A stretch of 6,675 nt of DNA from an uncultured Clostridia bacterium (GTDB lineage Bacteria > Bacillota > Clostridia > Oscillospirales > Ruminococcaceae). Positions 1-6,626 of the stretch are shown here, piece by piece; position 1 is the first letter of the stretch, and each line of letters begins with the position of its first letter. The stretch is taken from the NCBI GenBank assembly GCA_937871145.1, contig CALMXN010000279.1:1-6675 (forward strand), written 5' to 3'. The position numbers and the translations under genes are program-made. Below the pieces are notes generated by a model. That model was given only the letters and a program-made list of their open reading frames with translations, had not been told where the DNA came from and made no database searches.

Positions 1-12
1 GCTTTCCGATCT
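1..12. other. Probable sequencing-adapter remnant at contig end
   Basis: The first 12 bases match the end of the common Illumina adapter (GCTCTTCCGATCT) except for one missing C; the last nine bases, TTCCGATCT, match exactly. An exact nine-base match placed precisely at the edge is unlikely by chance. I infer that these bases are not genomic and that the window begins at the end of a draft or metagenomic contig. The alternative is coincidental genomic sequence. Confidence 0.6.
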
Positions 13-90
13 AATCGTGAATTTTTGACTAATCCCTACTCTTAATAGCTGCCTGTGCTGAAATGATAAACGAAACAAGGAGAATGTAAT

Positions 91-1998
91 ATGCCGACAC
101 TTGAATGGATAGGAAAAGATAAGGTTATTAATCATCATCAAAACGTGCCATATCGGGTGCTTGAAGAAAAATATACATACAATGCCGAACAAAGCGACAA
201 TATGATTATTCGTGGAGATAATCTTGAAGCACTCAAGGCATTGTTGCCACTATATGAAGGAAAAATCAAATGTATTTATATAGACCCGCCCTATAATACG
301 GGAAACGAAAACTGGGTTTATAACGACAATGTCAACGACCCCAAGATAAAAAAGTGGCTTGGTGAGGTTGTCGGCAAAGAGGGTGAGGATTTATCTCGAC
401 ACGACAAATGGCTTTGTATGATGTATCCACGTCTGAAACTGCTCCAAAGGCTTCTTGCGAATGACGGTGCGATTTTTATAAGCATTGATGATAATGAACA
501 GGCAAATTTGAAGCTTCTCTGTGACGAAATATTCGGTGTAGGCAATTGCATCGGTCCATTTATTCAGAATAAAATGAATTCAAAAAACGATACTACAAAC
601 GTTCAAAAAAACCACGAATTCATTTTATGTTATAGAAAAAGTGTTTCTTACATTAATGGCACAAAGATAAAACCAACTTTAAAAAACATTGATGAAAAGG
701 AAAAGAAAGTATATGAAGAAAATGGGGAGTACTATTATTTAAATGATTCAATTACCACTCGTGGAGATGGAGGAATACTGAATGCACGAACAAACTTGGG
801 TTACACAGTATACTATAATCCTGCCACGAAAGATAAAATAGCTGTTTGCGATTATGATATTGATTTGGCAAAAACATTTAACAGCATTAATGAATTATAT
901 CAAGATGATAGAATTCTTTTAGAAAATGGATATATACCAATAAGAGCACCTCTCGTTCGAGGAAAACTCGGTTGTTGGACTTGGAGTTTGGAAAAATTCA
1001 ACAATGAAAAGCGTAATATTGCAATTACAGGAGTAGCCCCTAATTACGCAGTCAAAAAAAGAACGTTCATTTCGAAGGACGACGTTACATTCGTTGATGG
1101 TAATATGAAATACTTGACTTCAAATCAAGGCAACTCTCGTAGCATTCTTGACTTTTCAACAAACGATGGCACTACAGAATTAAAATCAATAATGAATGAG
1201 TCAAATACATTTGAAAATCCGAAAAACGTAGAAATGATACAATATCTTATTTCTCTTCTCGCTGATGATGACTCGATTATTCTTGACAGCTTTGCTGGTA
1301 GCGGTACAACTGCTCAAGCTGTTCTTAACCTAAATAAATCAGATGGAGGAAATCGCAAATTCATTCTTGTTGAAATGATGGATTACGCTGAAAGCATAAC
1401 TGCGGAGCGCATTAAAAGAGTTATTTCTGGATATAAAGCGGATAAAAAGTACATATTATTCGATAAAAATATTACTATTACCTGTCTAAAAAACGGAACG
1501 CAACTGATTGAAGAAGCAAATGAAGTATATAATAATGCTTTAGAAAAATATAGTAATGTAAAAAAGCCTAAATTATCAGACGGTCATTTACAGGTAGTAG
1601 CAGTTCAAAACGCTGAGGATGAAATAGATGGTCTTGGCGGTAATTTCACGTTCTATGACTTAGGAGAGCCGCTTTTAATTGACAACAATCAATTGAACGA
1701 AAAGGTTGATACGCAAAAAATCCGTGAATATGTTTGGTTTATGGAAACAAAAAAGCCGTTCTGTCAGAATGATAAATACGACAATGAATTCTTCCTTGGC
1801 GTAAATAACGATAATGCGTACTATTTCTACTATGAGAAAGAAAAAATTACAACGCTGAACAATAAATTTCTTGCAACAGTAAAAACTAAAGCGGATACAT
1901 ATATTATTTATGCAGATAAATGCACATACAGCGATGAAGCACTTAGGAAATATAATATCACGTTTAAGAAAATCCCTCGTGATATTTCAAAGCTTTAA
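91..1998 (+). CDS. mod: Type III restriction-modification system methyltransferase (Mod subunit)
   Basis: Modification and target-recognition subunit of a Type III restriction-modification system, transferring a methyl group from S-adenosylmethionine to adenine N6. It acts alone as a methylase or with Res as the restriction complex. The 635-residue protein has the beta-class motif order: catalytic DPPY at 65-68 (IDPPYNTG) comes before the AdoMet-binding FAGSGT at 401-406. ISIDDNEQANL at 130-140 and the stretch after FAGSGT (FILVEMMDYAESITAERI) are typical of Type III Mod. Residues about 155-370 are the variable target recognition domain. The N-terminus MPTLEWIGK and the C-terminal FKKIPRDI are familiar ends of this family, so the gene looks full length. 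The ATG is preceded by AAGGAGA at 77-83, seven bases upstream. No promoter was found in the 90 upstream bases; it may lie beyond the left edge. No tandem repeat suggesting phase variation was seen. The recognition sequence cannot be predicted. Confidence 0.96.
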   Translation: MPTLEWIGKDKVINHHQNVPYRVLEEKYTYNAEQSDNMIIRGDNLEALKALLPLYEGKIKCIYIDPPYNTGNENWVYNDNVNDPKIKKWLGEVVGKEGEDLSRHDKWLCMMYPRLKLLQRLLANDGAIFISIDDNEQANLKLLCDEIFGVGNCIGPFIQNKMNSKNDTTNVQKNHEFILCYRKSVSYINGTKIKPTLKNIDEKEKKVYEENGEYYYLNDSITTRGDGGILNARTNLGYTVYYNPATKDKIAVCDYDIDLAKTFNSINELYQDDRILLENGYIPIRAPLVRGKLGCWTWSLEKFNNEKRNIAITGVAPNYAVKKRTFISKDDVTFVDGNMKYLTSNQGNSRSILDFSTNDGTTELKSIMNESNTFENPKNVEMIQYLISLLADDDSIILDSFAGSGTTAQAVLNLNKSDGGNRKFILVEMMDYAESITAERIKRVISGYKADKKYILFDKNITITCLKNGTQLIEEANEVYNNALEKYSNVKKPKLSDGHLQVVAVQNAEDEIDGLGGNFTFYDLGEPLLIDNNQLNEKVDTQKIREYVWFMETKKPFCQNDKYDNEFFLGVNNDNAYYFYYEKEKITTLNNKFLATVKTKADTYIIYADKCTYSDEALRKYNITFKKIPRDISKL

Positions 1999-2012
1999 GG
2001 GGGAGAACATAA

Positions 2013-4646
2013 ATGGAACTGAAATCATATCAACGTGATGTTTTGAATAACCTCAGGCGTTATCTTGAACTTATTGCACAGACAGGTAATTACGTACAAA
2101 CTTACCGTGATTTAATGACGGAACAGAATGTCCGTATCGGTTTTAACGGTGTTCCCGATTACAAAAATACAATTCCGAATACGCCTCACGTCTGCTTCAA
2201 AGTGCCAACGGGTGGTGGAAAAACATTTATCGCCTGCAATTCAATCAGACCTATAATGGATACAATGCCGCTGTCACAGCCCAAGGTAGTTGTATGGCTT
2301 GTACCGAGTGACGCTATTCTTGAGCAGACGGCAAGGACTCTCTCTGATGTCAACCATCCATACAGACAAAAGATTGATGTTGATTTTGGCGGCAAGGTTG
2401 AAGTGATTACAAAGGCAATGGCACTGAACGGTCAGAATTTCAATCCTACATCGGTAAATGAATGCCTTACAATTCTTGTTATGAGCTATGACTCTTTCCG
2501 TTCAACAAATAAAGAGGGACGCAAGGTTTATCAGGAGAACAGCGCATTAGCACAATTTACTAAGCTGTATGGAAACACAGATACGCTTATTTCCGACTGT
2601 GATGAAACAGCATTGGCGCAGGTTCTTAATTGGCTTACACCGCTTGTAATAGTTGATGAAAGTCACCACGCTACCTCTGATTTGAGCATTGACGTTCTAA
2701 AAAATCTCAATCCCTGCTTCATTCTTGACCTGACAGCTACCCCAAAGAAAAACAGCAATATAATTTCTTATGTTGACGCTCTGAAATTAAAAGCAGAACA
2801 TATGGTGAAATTGCCTGTTATCGTATATAACCGCAAAACGCAGAAAGACGTAATTCGAGATGCGATTGATTTGCGTAGAAATCTTGAAAAGGCTGCAACG
2901 GCAGAAAAAGAAAAAGGCGGCAAATATATTCGCCCGATTGTTCTCTTTCAGGCGCAGCCACGTACTAACGATGATAATACAACCTTTGAAAAAATCAAGG
3001 ACATTCTTATAAGCGCCGATATTCCGCAAGAACAGATTGCAATAAAAACATCCGCCATAAATGAAATTAAAAACATTGACCTTATGAGCGAAGACTGTCC
3101 TATAAGATATATTATAACGGTGAATGCACTCAAAGAGGGCTGGGATTGTCCATTCGCATATATTCTCGCAACAATAGCAAACCGTTCATCAGCTGTTGAC
3201 GTTGAGCAAATTCTCGGACGAATACTCAGACAGCCATACACAAAAGACCATTCAGCACCATTTCTGAATATGTCATACGTCTTGACTTGCTCGGATGATT
3301 TCCGTACAACCATAGAAAAGGTTGTTGCGGGTCTGAACAGTGCCGGCTTCAGCAAACACGATATGCGTGTCGGTGAAGAAATTATTGAAGAACCGATTAC
3401 ACCTGTTCCGACAGCAGAACCCGTTCAAGCTACATTTGATAATTTTGAAAATGACACCGCAGACGACGATGAGCTTAATATTGACACAGCTTCTTTGAAA
3501 CAAGAATTATCCGAGACGGCTATCGTTTCGGAAACTCCGAGTACAAACGTGTCGAATATGTTTGAAGCGGCTATGTCGTGGTCACAGGAATATAACACTG
3601 CGATTGAAGAAAGTAATTCCTCCGAATATAATGCAGCACCCGTTGAATTGAGGGATAAAATGAACAGATTTTATGTTAGCTCTGAGTTTGAGCCTGAAAT
3701 GAACGGCATTGCAATTCCACAGTTTTTTATAAAGGGAGAAGCTACGCTTTTCTCAGTTGAAAGTGAAGATTTATTGGAAAAAGAAATGCTTACAAACGGA
3801 TTTACGCTTCGTGATAAAAGCTCTGAGATTAATTTCAACACGGCAGATGAGCAGATTGTCAAGGTAGATATTGAGGGTAGCCGTGATGTTGTTCCAAAAT
3901 CTTCAAAGCTTGGTGAGTGGGATACAAAAGCATTCAAACAATACTTTAATAGTCTTGCACCTGAAGGCAGAATAAAAATATGTAAAAACGCTATTCATAA
4001 ACAGCTCGACAAAATCAAAAATGTCGATGCAGCAGACTTATCATCATATATTGATAGAATAATAGGCGCAATGACCCCTGATATGCTTGAGGACTTAGAA
4101 AGCCACATTAACAGTTATGCCGAAAAAATAAAAGCGAAAATTATTTCGTTACAACAAAATTATTCAAAATCGCAATTTGATATTCTTCTCGAAACAAGAA
4201 AAATAATTTGCAAGCCTTCTTACCTGTTCCCAGAAATGATTTCACCATTACAGTCTATTGAATCACTTTCAAAGTCATTATATCAAGCCGAGGACGGAAA
4301 CATGAATGATTTTGAATACAAGGCAATAAGTGCGATAGCGGCACTTGACAATGTAAAATGGTGGCATCGTGTTACAGATCGAAAAGGTTTCTGCATTAAC
4401 GGATATATAAACCACTATCCTGATTTTCTCGTTATGACAAAAAAAGGTATGATTGTTGCCGTTGAAACAAAGGGCGATTATCTTGACAATCCCGAAAATA
4501 AGGAAAAGCTGAACATCGGACGTGTTTGGCAAAACGCTGCCGGTAATGATAAATACGCATATTTTATGGTCTTTCAGAACAAAGATAAGGATTGGGAAGG
4601 TGCATTTTATCTTGACAAATTTATGGAGATAATCAAAGTACTGTAG
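2013..4646 (+). CDS. res: Type III restriction enzyme, Res subunit (helicase plus nuclease)
   Basis: ATP-dependent restriction subunit that partners Mod. The 877-residue protein carries superfamily 2 helicase motifs in order: Walker A PTGGGKT at 65-71, Walker B/motif II DESH at 215-218, TATP (motif III) at 241-244, a motif V region around EGWDCP at 375-380, and motif VI LGRILRQP at 401-408. An acidic, low-complexity stretch at about 458-545 probably links the motor to the C-terminal half. A PD-ExK endonuclease site follows near the end: PD at 803-804 within HYPDFLV, then E818 and K820 within VAVETKG. All expected motor and nuclease residues are present, so the enzyme looks active. It starts 14 bases after mod stops, with GGGAG at 2001-2005 seven bases before the ATG, indicating co-transcription with mod. 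The length is slightly below that of the classical ~970-residue phage P1/EcoP15 Res proteins but normal for this Firmicute-type group. Confidence 0.96.
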   Translation: MELKSYQRDVLNNLRRYLELIAQTGNYVQTYRDLMTEQNVRIGFNGVPDYKNTIPNTPHVCFKVPTGGGKTFIACNSIRPIMDTMPLSQPKVVVWLVPSDAILEQTARTLSDVNHPYRQKIDVDFGGKVEVITKAMALNGQNFNPTSVNECLTILVMSYDSFRSTNKEGRKVYQENSALAQFTKLYGNTDTLISDCDETALAQVLNWLTPLVIVDESHHATSDLSIDVLKNLNPCFILDLTATPKKNSNIISYVDALKLKAEHMVKLPVIVYNRKTQKDVIRDAIDLRRNLEKAATAEKEKGGKYIRPIVLFQAQPRTNDDNTTFEKIKDILISADIPQEQIAIKTSAINEIKNIDLMSEDCPIRYIITVNALKEGWDCPFAYILATIANRSSAVDVEQILGRILRQPYTKDHSAPFLNMSYVLTCSDDFRTTIEKVVAGLNSAGFSKHDMRVGEEIIEEPITPVPTAEPVQATFDNFENDTADDDELNIDTASLKQELSETAIVSETPSTNVSNMFEAAMSWSQEYNTAIEESNSSEYNAAPVELRDKMNRFYVSSEFEPEMNGIAIPQFFIKGEATLFSVESEDLLEKEMLTNGFTLRDKSSEINFNTADEQIVKVDIEGSRDVVPKSSKLGEWDTKAFKQYFNSLAPEGRIKICKNAIHKQLDKIKNVDAADLSSYIDRIIGAMTPDMLEDLESHINSYAEKIKAKIISLQQNYSKSQFDILLETRKIICKPSYLFPEMISPLQSIESLSKSLYQAEDGNMNDFEYKAISAIAALDNVKWWHRVTDRKGFCINGYINHYPDFLVMTKKGMIVAVETKGDYLDNPENKEKLNIGRVWQNAAGNDKYAYFMVFQNKDKDWEGAFYLDKFMEIIKVL

Positions 4647-4835
4647 TTTTCATTAAATATGTCATCATTTTTATTAAAAGTAGAGCGATGTCGATTCAAT
4701 CAAAATTGAAAGACTCTTTAAAAATTTTCGGCATAGAGAATTACTGCTAATGTTGACTAAATAAAAAGAAAGATTAGCGAATCATTTGGATATTAAAGGG
4801 AATATTTTCTTACACTAGAATTATTTAATGTTATC
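4647..4835. other. Non-coding gap between the two defence operons
   Basis: This AT-rich stretch separates res from the CBASS promoter. I see no convincing gene; the only open frames are about 16 codons or shorter. It contains a weak AT-only hairpin, TTCAAT-CAAA-ATTGAA (4695-4710), and a wider GCTAAT/ATTAGC pair (4746-4751 with 4773-4778). Neither is followed by a clean T-run, so no intrinsic terminator for res can be called. Some read-through from the restriction operon into the CBASS genes is therefore possible. Confidence 0.6.
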
Positions 4836-4864
4836 TTGACTTCGTTTATTTATGGATGTATAAT
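4836..4864 (+). promoter_or_regulatory. Strong sigma-A type promoter of the CBASS operon
   Basis: The -35 box TTGACT (4836-4841) is one base from consensus. It is followed by an optimal 17-base spacer and a perfect -10 box TATAAT (4859-4864). Transcription should start around 4870-4872, inside the left arm of the CIRCE operator. This is the layout of HrcA-repressed heat-shock promoters: a strong vegetative promoter held down by a repressor. It also shows that the CD-NTase operon has its own promoter and does not depend on the upstream mod-res transcript. Confidence 0.88.
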
Positions 4865-4903
4865 ATATTTAGCACTCGTTATGCAAGAGTGCTAAATATA
4901 TTA
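4861..4903. repeat. Perfect inverted repeat with 17-bp arms enclosing CIRCE
   Basis: The left arm at 4861-4877 is the exact reverse complement of the right arm at 4887-4903, with a nine-base spacer (GTTATGCAA). The symmetry therefore runs eight bases beyond the nine-base CIRCE arms on each side, and the left arm includes the last four bases of the -10 box. The part that is transcribed (from about 4871) would still form a stem of about seven base pairs at the 5' end of the mRNA, ending shortly before the ribosome binding site at 4906-4910. It could affect mRNA stability as well as repressor binding. Confidence 0.9.
4869..4895 (+). promoter_or_regulatory. CIRCE element, predicted HrcA repressor operator
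   Basis: The sequence is TTAGCACTC (4869-4877), nine bases, then GAGTGCTAA (4887-4895). This matches the CIRCE consensus TTAGCACTC-N9-GAGTGCTAA at every arm position and has the correct spacer length. CIRCE is bound by HrcA, the GroE-modulated repressor of groESL and hrcA-grpE-dnaK operons. The element covers the predicted transcription start, immediately after the -10 box and about 20 bases before the ribosome binding site, the standard place for repression. The gene downstream is a CD-NTase, not a chaperone. The hrcA gene is not in the window, so the repressor would be supplied in trans by the host. Binding is inferred from the sequence match. Confidence 0.93.
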
Positions 4904-4917
4904 ATGGAGGTTATAAA

Positions 4918-6138
4918 ATGAATATTTTCGAACGCCAAAAGGATTTTTTATCATTCATTGAAAAACTAGATATCTCGCCTACTTTATTAGAAAATGCAAA
5001 AGGAAAATATGAAGCATTGGCTTCATTTTTAAATGAACACGGAGTAGATGCTTCTATTTATCCGCAAGGTTCTTTTGCTCTTGGTACAGTAATTTGCCCT
5101 ATAAAAAAAGACAAAAATCCATGTTATGACCTCGATTTTATATGTCATGTTGAGGGTAACAAGTCTGACTATACGCCAAGTGGACTTCGTAATATGATTG
5201 AAAACACATTAAAAAGCAGTGATACATATGGTGGAAAGCTCGTCAAATGGGATGAATGCTTTACAATTGAATATGCAGAAGTGAATGGCATCAGTTTCTC
5301 AATTGATATTGTACCCGCTGTAGATGAATCAAAAGACAACATAACGAATATGATTTGCAAAGGACTTAACCCCAATATTGCAAATACAAGTGTCGCTATT
5401 CCTCGTCAAAGTTCCGAAAAAGGCTATCGCTGGATTTCAAATAACCCCAAAGGTTTTAAAGCCTGGTTTGACGAAATAAATAAGCCTTTTTTACTATATG
5501 CAAGAGAAAATAATAGACGTAAAATATTTGAAAATAATCGAGCAATATTTGCATCGGTTGAAGAAATACCACAGGAACTAGAACGTTCATCACTTCAAAG
5601 AGTTATACAAATATTCAAGTATCAGAGGGATTCATATTATTCCAAAATAAAATATGGAGATGATATCAAACCTATTTCTGCACTTATTACTACAGTTGTT
5701 ACACGTATTTCCAATAAATATTATCCTGATTGTTCTGTATTTGATCTCTTGAAGTTTGTATTGAGCAAGTTGGAAATATGCGTTCATCAAAAAGATTTCA
5801 CATTTGAGGAGTTTTCATCACGATACGATAATTCACCAGTCATTTCTTTTAAAGAGCAAAAATGGAGCGTTCCTAATCCTGCTGACCCAGATGACAATTT
5901 GGCAGATAAGTGGAATAATGACGATAGAATATCGACCACCTTTTTCAAATGGATAACAATAATGAAGCAAGACTTAATTGTATCTTTATCACAAGATGAT
6001 GATAATCAATTTGGAATTATTCTTGAGAACAGTTTTGGAGCTTGGGATGATAAGAGTGCTATAATAAAAAAATATAGAGGCTCTCAAATTGCTACTCCTA
6101 TTATTGCTTCTACGGCTGCAAAACCTTACTTTTACTAA
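4918..6138 (+). CDS. CBASS CD-NTase (cGAS/DncV-like cyclic oligonucleotide synthase)
   Basis: Predicted sensor and signal synthase of a CBASS anti-phage system. On infection, CD-NTases join nucleotides into cyclic di- or trinucleotides that switch on a cell-killing effector. The 406-residue protein has a Pol-beta-type nucleotidyltransferase core: GS at 51-52 within QGSFALGT, metal-binding D71 and D73 within YDLDF, and the third acidic residue D130 within SFSIDIVPAVD. All catalytic residues are present, so it should be active. The conserved block around residues 170-186 (YRWISNNPKGFKAWFDE) and a helical C-terminal half fit the family. Clade and product nucleotide cannot be assigned reliably by eye. 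The start is fixed by GGAGG at 4906-4910, seven bases upstream. Expression is predicted to be under HrcA/CIRCE control. The stop codon overlaps the start of the E2 gene. One oddity is that the chain ends KPYFY, without the C-terminal glycine expected if an E2 were to conjugate it. Confidence 0.93.
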   Translation: MNIFERQKDFLSFIEKLDISPTLLENAKGKYEALASFLNEHGVDASIYPQGSFALGTVICPIKKDKNPCYDLDFICHVEGNKSDYTPSGLRNMIENTLKSSDTYGGKLVKWDECFTIEYAEVNGISFSIDIVPAVDESKDNITNMICKGLNPNIANTSVAIPRQSSEKGYRWISNNPKGFKAWFDEINKPFLLYARENNRRKIFENNRAIFASVEEIPQELERSSLQRVIQIFKYQRDSYYSKIKYGDDIKPISALITTVVTRISNKYYPDCSVFDLLKFVLSKLEICVHQKDFTFEEFSSRYDNSPVISFKEQKWSVPNPADPDDNLADKWNNDDRISTTFFKWITIMKQDLIVSLSQDDDNQFGIILENSFGAWDDKSAIIKKYRGSQIATPIIASTAAKPYFY

Positions 6139-6140
6139 TG
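6136..6140 (+). promoter_or_regulatory. TAATG stop-start overlap coupling CD-NTase and E2
   Basis: The TAA stop of the CD-NTase shares its last A with the ATG of the E2 gene. No Shine-Dalgarno sequence is visible in the bases just upstream (AACCTTACTTTTAC). Translation of E2 therefore probably depends on ribosomes terminating on the CD-NTase frame, which would keep the two proteins in a fixed ratio. Confidence 0.8.
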
Positions 6141-6626
6141 AGAATAAACTATCAACAAGTAAATGACCAGCTTCAAGAATTGTTAACTTACTATACTGAA
6201 CTAAAAATTGACAAAACTAAAGAAACAAATTTAATTTCACTCTCAGGCTTTATTACAGTTGCACGTCAGTATAACGGCTACACGATAAACAATAATTACA
6301 ACTTAAAGATACTAATTCCATTATGTGACGATGAATTGCCTAGCGTAATTGACATCGGAATGCATATTGATAAATCATACCCTCACCGATACGAAGATGG
6401 TGAATTATGCCTAGAAACAGATGCATATATGGGCTACTGTTTTTCAAGTGGATATACCATGCTAAAATGGATGAAAAATATAGTTGAGCCATACTACTAT
6501 ACTTATGAATATCATAAACGATTTGGCGAATATCCTTTTGGTGAACGTGCTCATAACATTGAAGGCGTTTTACAAACATATCAGCAAATATTTGAAGAAA
6601 CTGATATAAAAAAAGTATATAACTGA
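6138..6626 (+). CDS. CBASS-associated E2-like (ubiquitin-conjugating fold) protein, possibly frameshifted
   Basis: E2-like ancillary protein of type II-short CBASS, thought to act on the neighbouring CD-NTase through a reactive cysteine and so regulate its output. The 162-residue frame contains the E2-type active-site block YPHRYEDGELCLE (81-93), with H83 and the predicted catalytic cysteine C91, followed by the family's late motif YPFGERAHN (132-140). No E1 adenylation domain is fused to it and no JAB deconjugase is seen, so this is the E2-only layout. The start follows from the TAATG overlap with the CD-NTase. The frame closes with KKVYN and TGA at 6624-6626 just after a seven-A run. In the +1 frame the sequence stays open to the window edge and continues the predicted helix (KKYITEILRQYF). 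Relatives, as I recall them, continue past this point and often end in a cysteine-rich CPCGSG-type tail, so the true protein may be longer. The E2 core itself is intact. Confidence 0.85.
   Translation: MRINYQQVNDQLQELLTYYTELKIDKTKETNLISLSGFITVARQYNGYTINNNYNLKILIPLCDDELPSVIDIGMHIDKSYPHRYEDGELCLETDAYMGYCFSSGYTMLKWMKNIVEPYYYTYEYHKRFGEYPFGERAHNIEGVLQTYQQIFEETDIKKVYN
6608..6614 (+). other. Seven-A homopolymer, candidate frameshift site in the E2 gene
   Basis: Codons ATA-AAA-AAA-GTA near the 3' end of the E2 frame form an A7 run. Removing one A, or a +1 shift here, changes the tail from KKVYN-stop to KKYITEILRQYF and onward. Such runs are common places for assembly errors, real indels and polymerase or ribosome slippage; the sequence alone cannot separate these. 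Confidence 0.6.

Noticed and set aside
1..45. Open frame ending ...SNREFLTNPYS-stop (TAA at 43-45), possibly the C-terminus of an upstream gene.
   Set aside because: Only about ten codons remain after removing the adapter-like bases, with no recognisable motif. It may be real but cannot be supported.
25..70. TTGACT at 25-30 as a possible -35 box for mod.
   Set aside because: No -10-like hexamer occurs 16-19 bases downstream; the nearest candidate is over 30 bases away.
2948..3355. 135-codon minus-strand open frame opposite res, and similar minus-strand frames elsewhere.
   Set aside because: They lie fully inside well-supported + strand genes, show no family motifs and have no ribosome binding sites; they are shadows of real genes.
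4695..4710. TTCAAT-CAAA-ATTGAA hairpin as a terminator of res.
   Set aside because: A six-bp stem of almost only A-T pairs without an adjacent T-run is too weak to call a terminator.
4753..4781. Second TTGACT (4753-4758) as an extra promoter in the gap.
   Set aside because: The hexamer at 17-base spacing is AGCGAA, not a -10 box.
4861..4903. The large inverted repeat as an intrinsic terminator or an attenuator.
   Set aside because: It lies between a -10 box and a ribosome binding site, matches CIRCE exactly and has no T-run after it; an operator explains it better.
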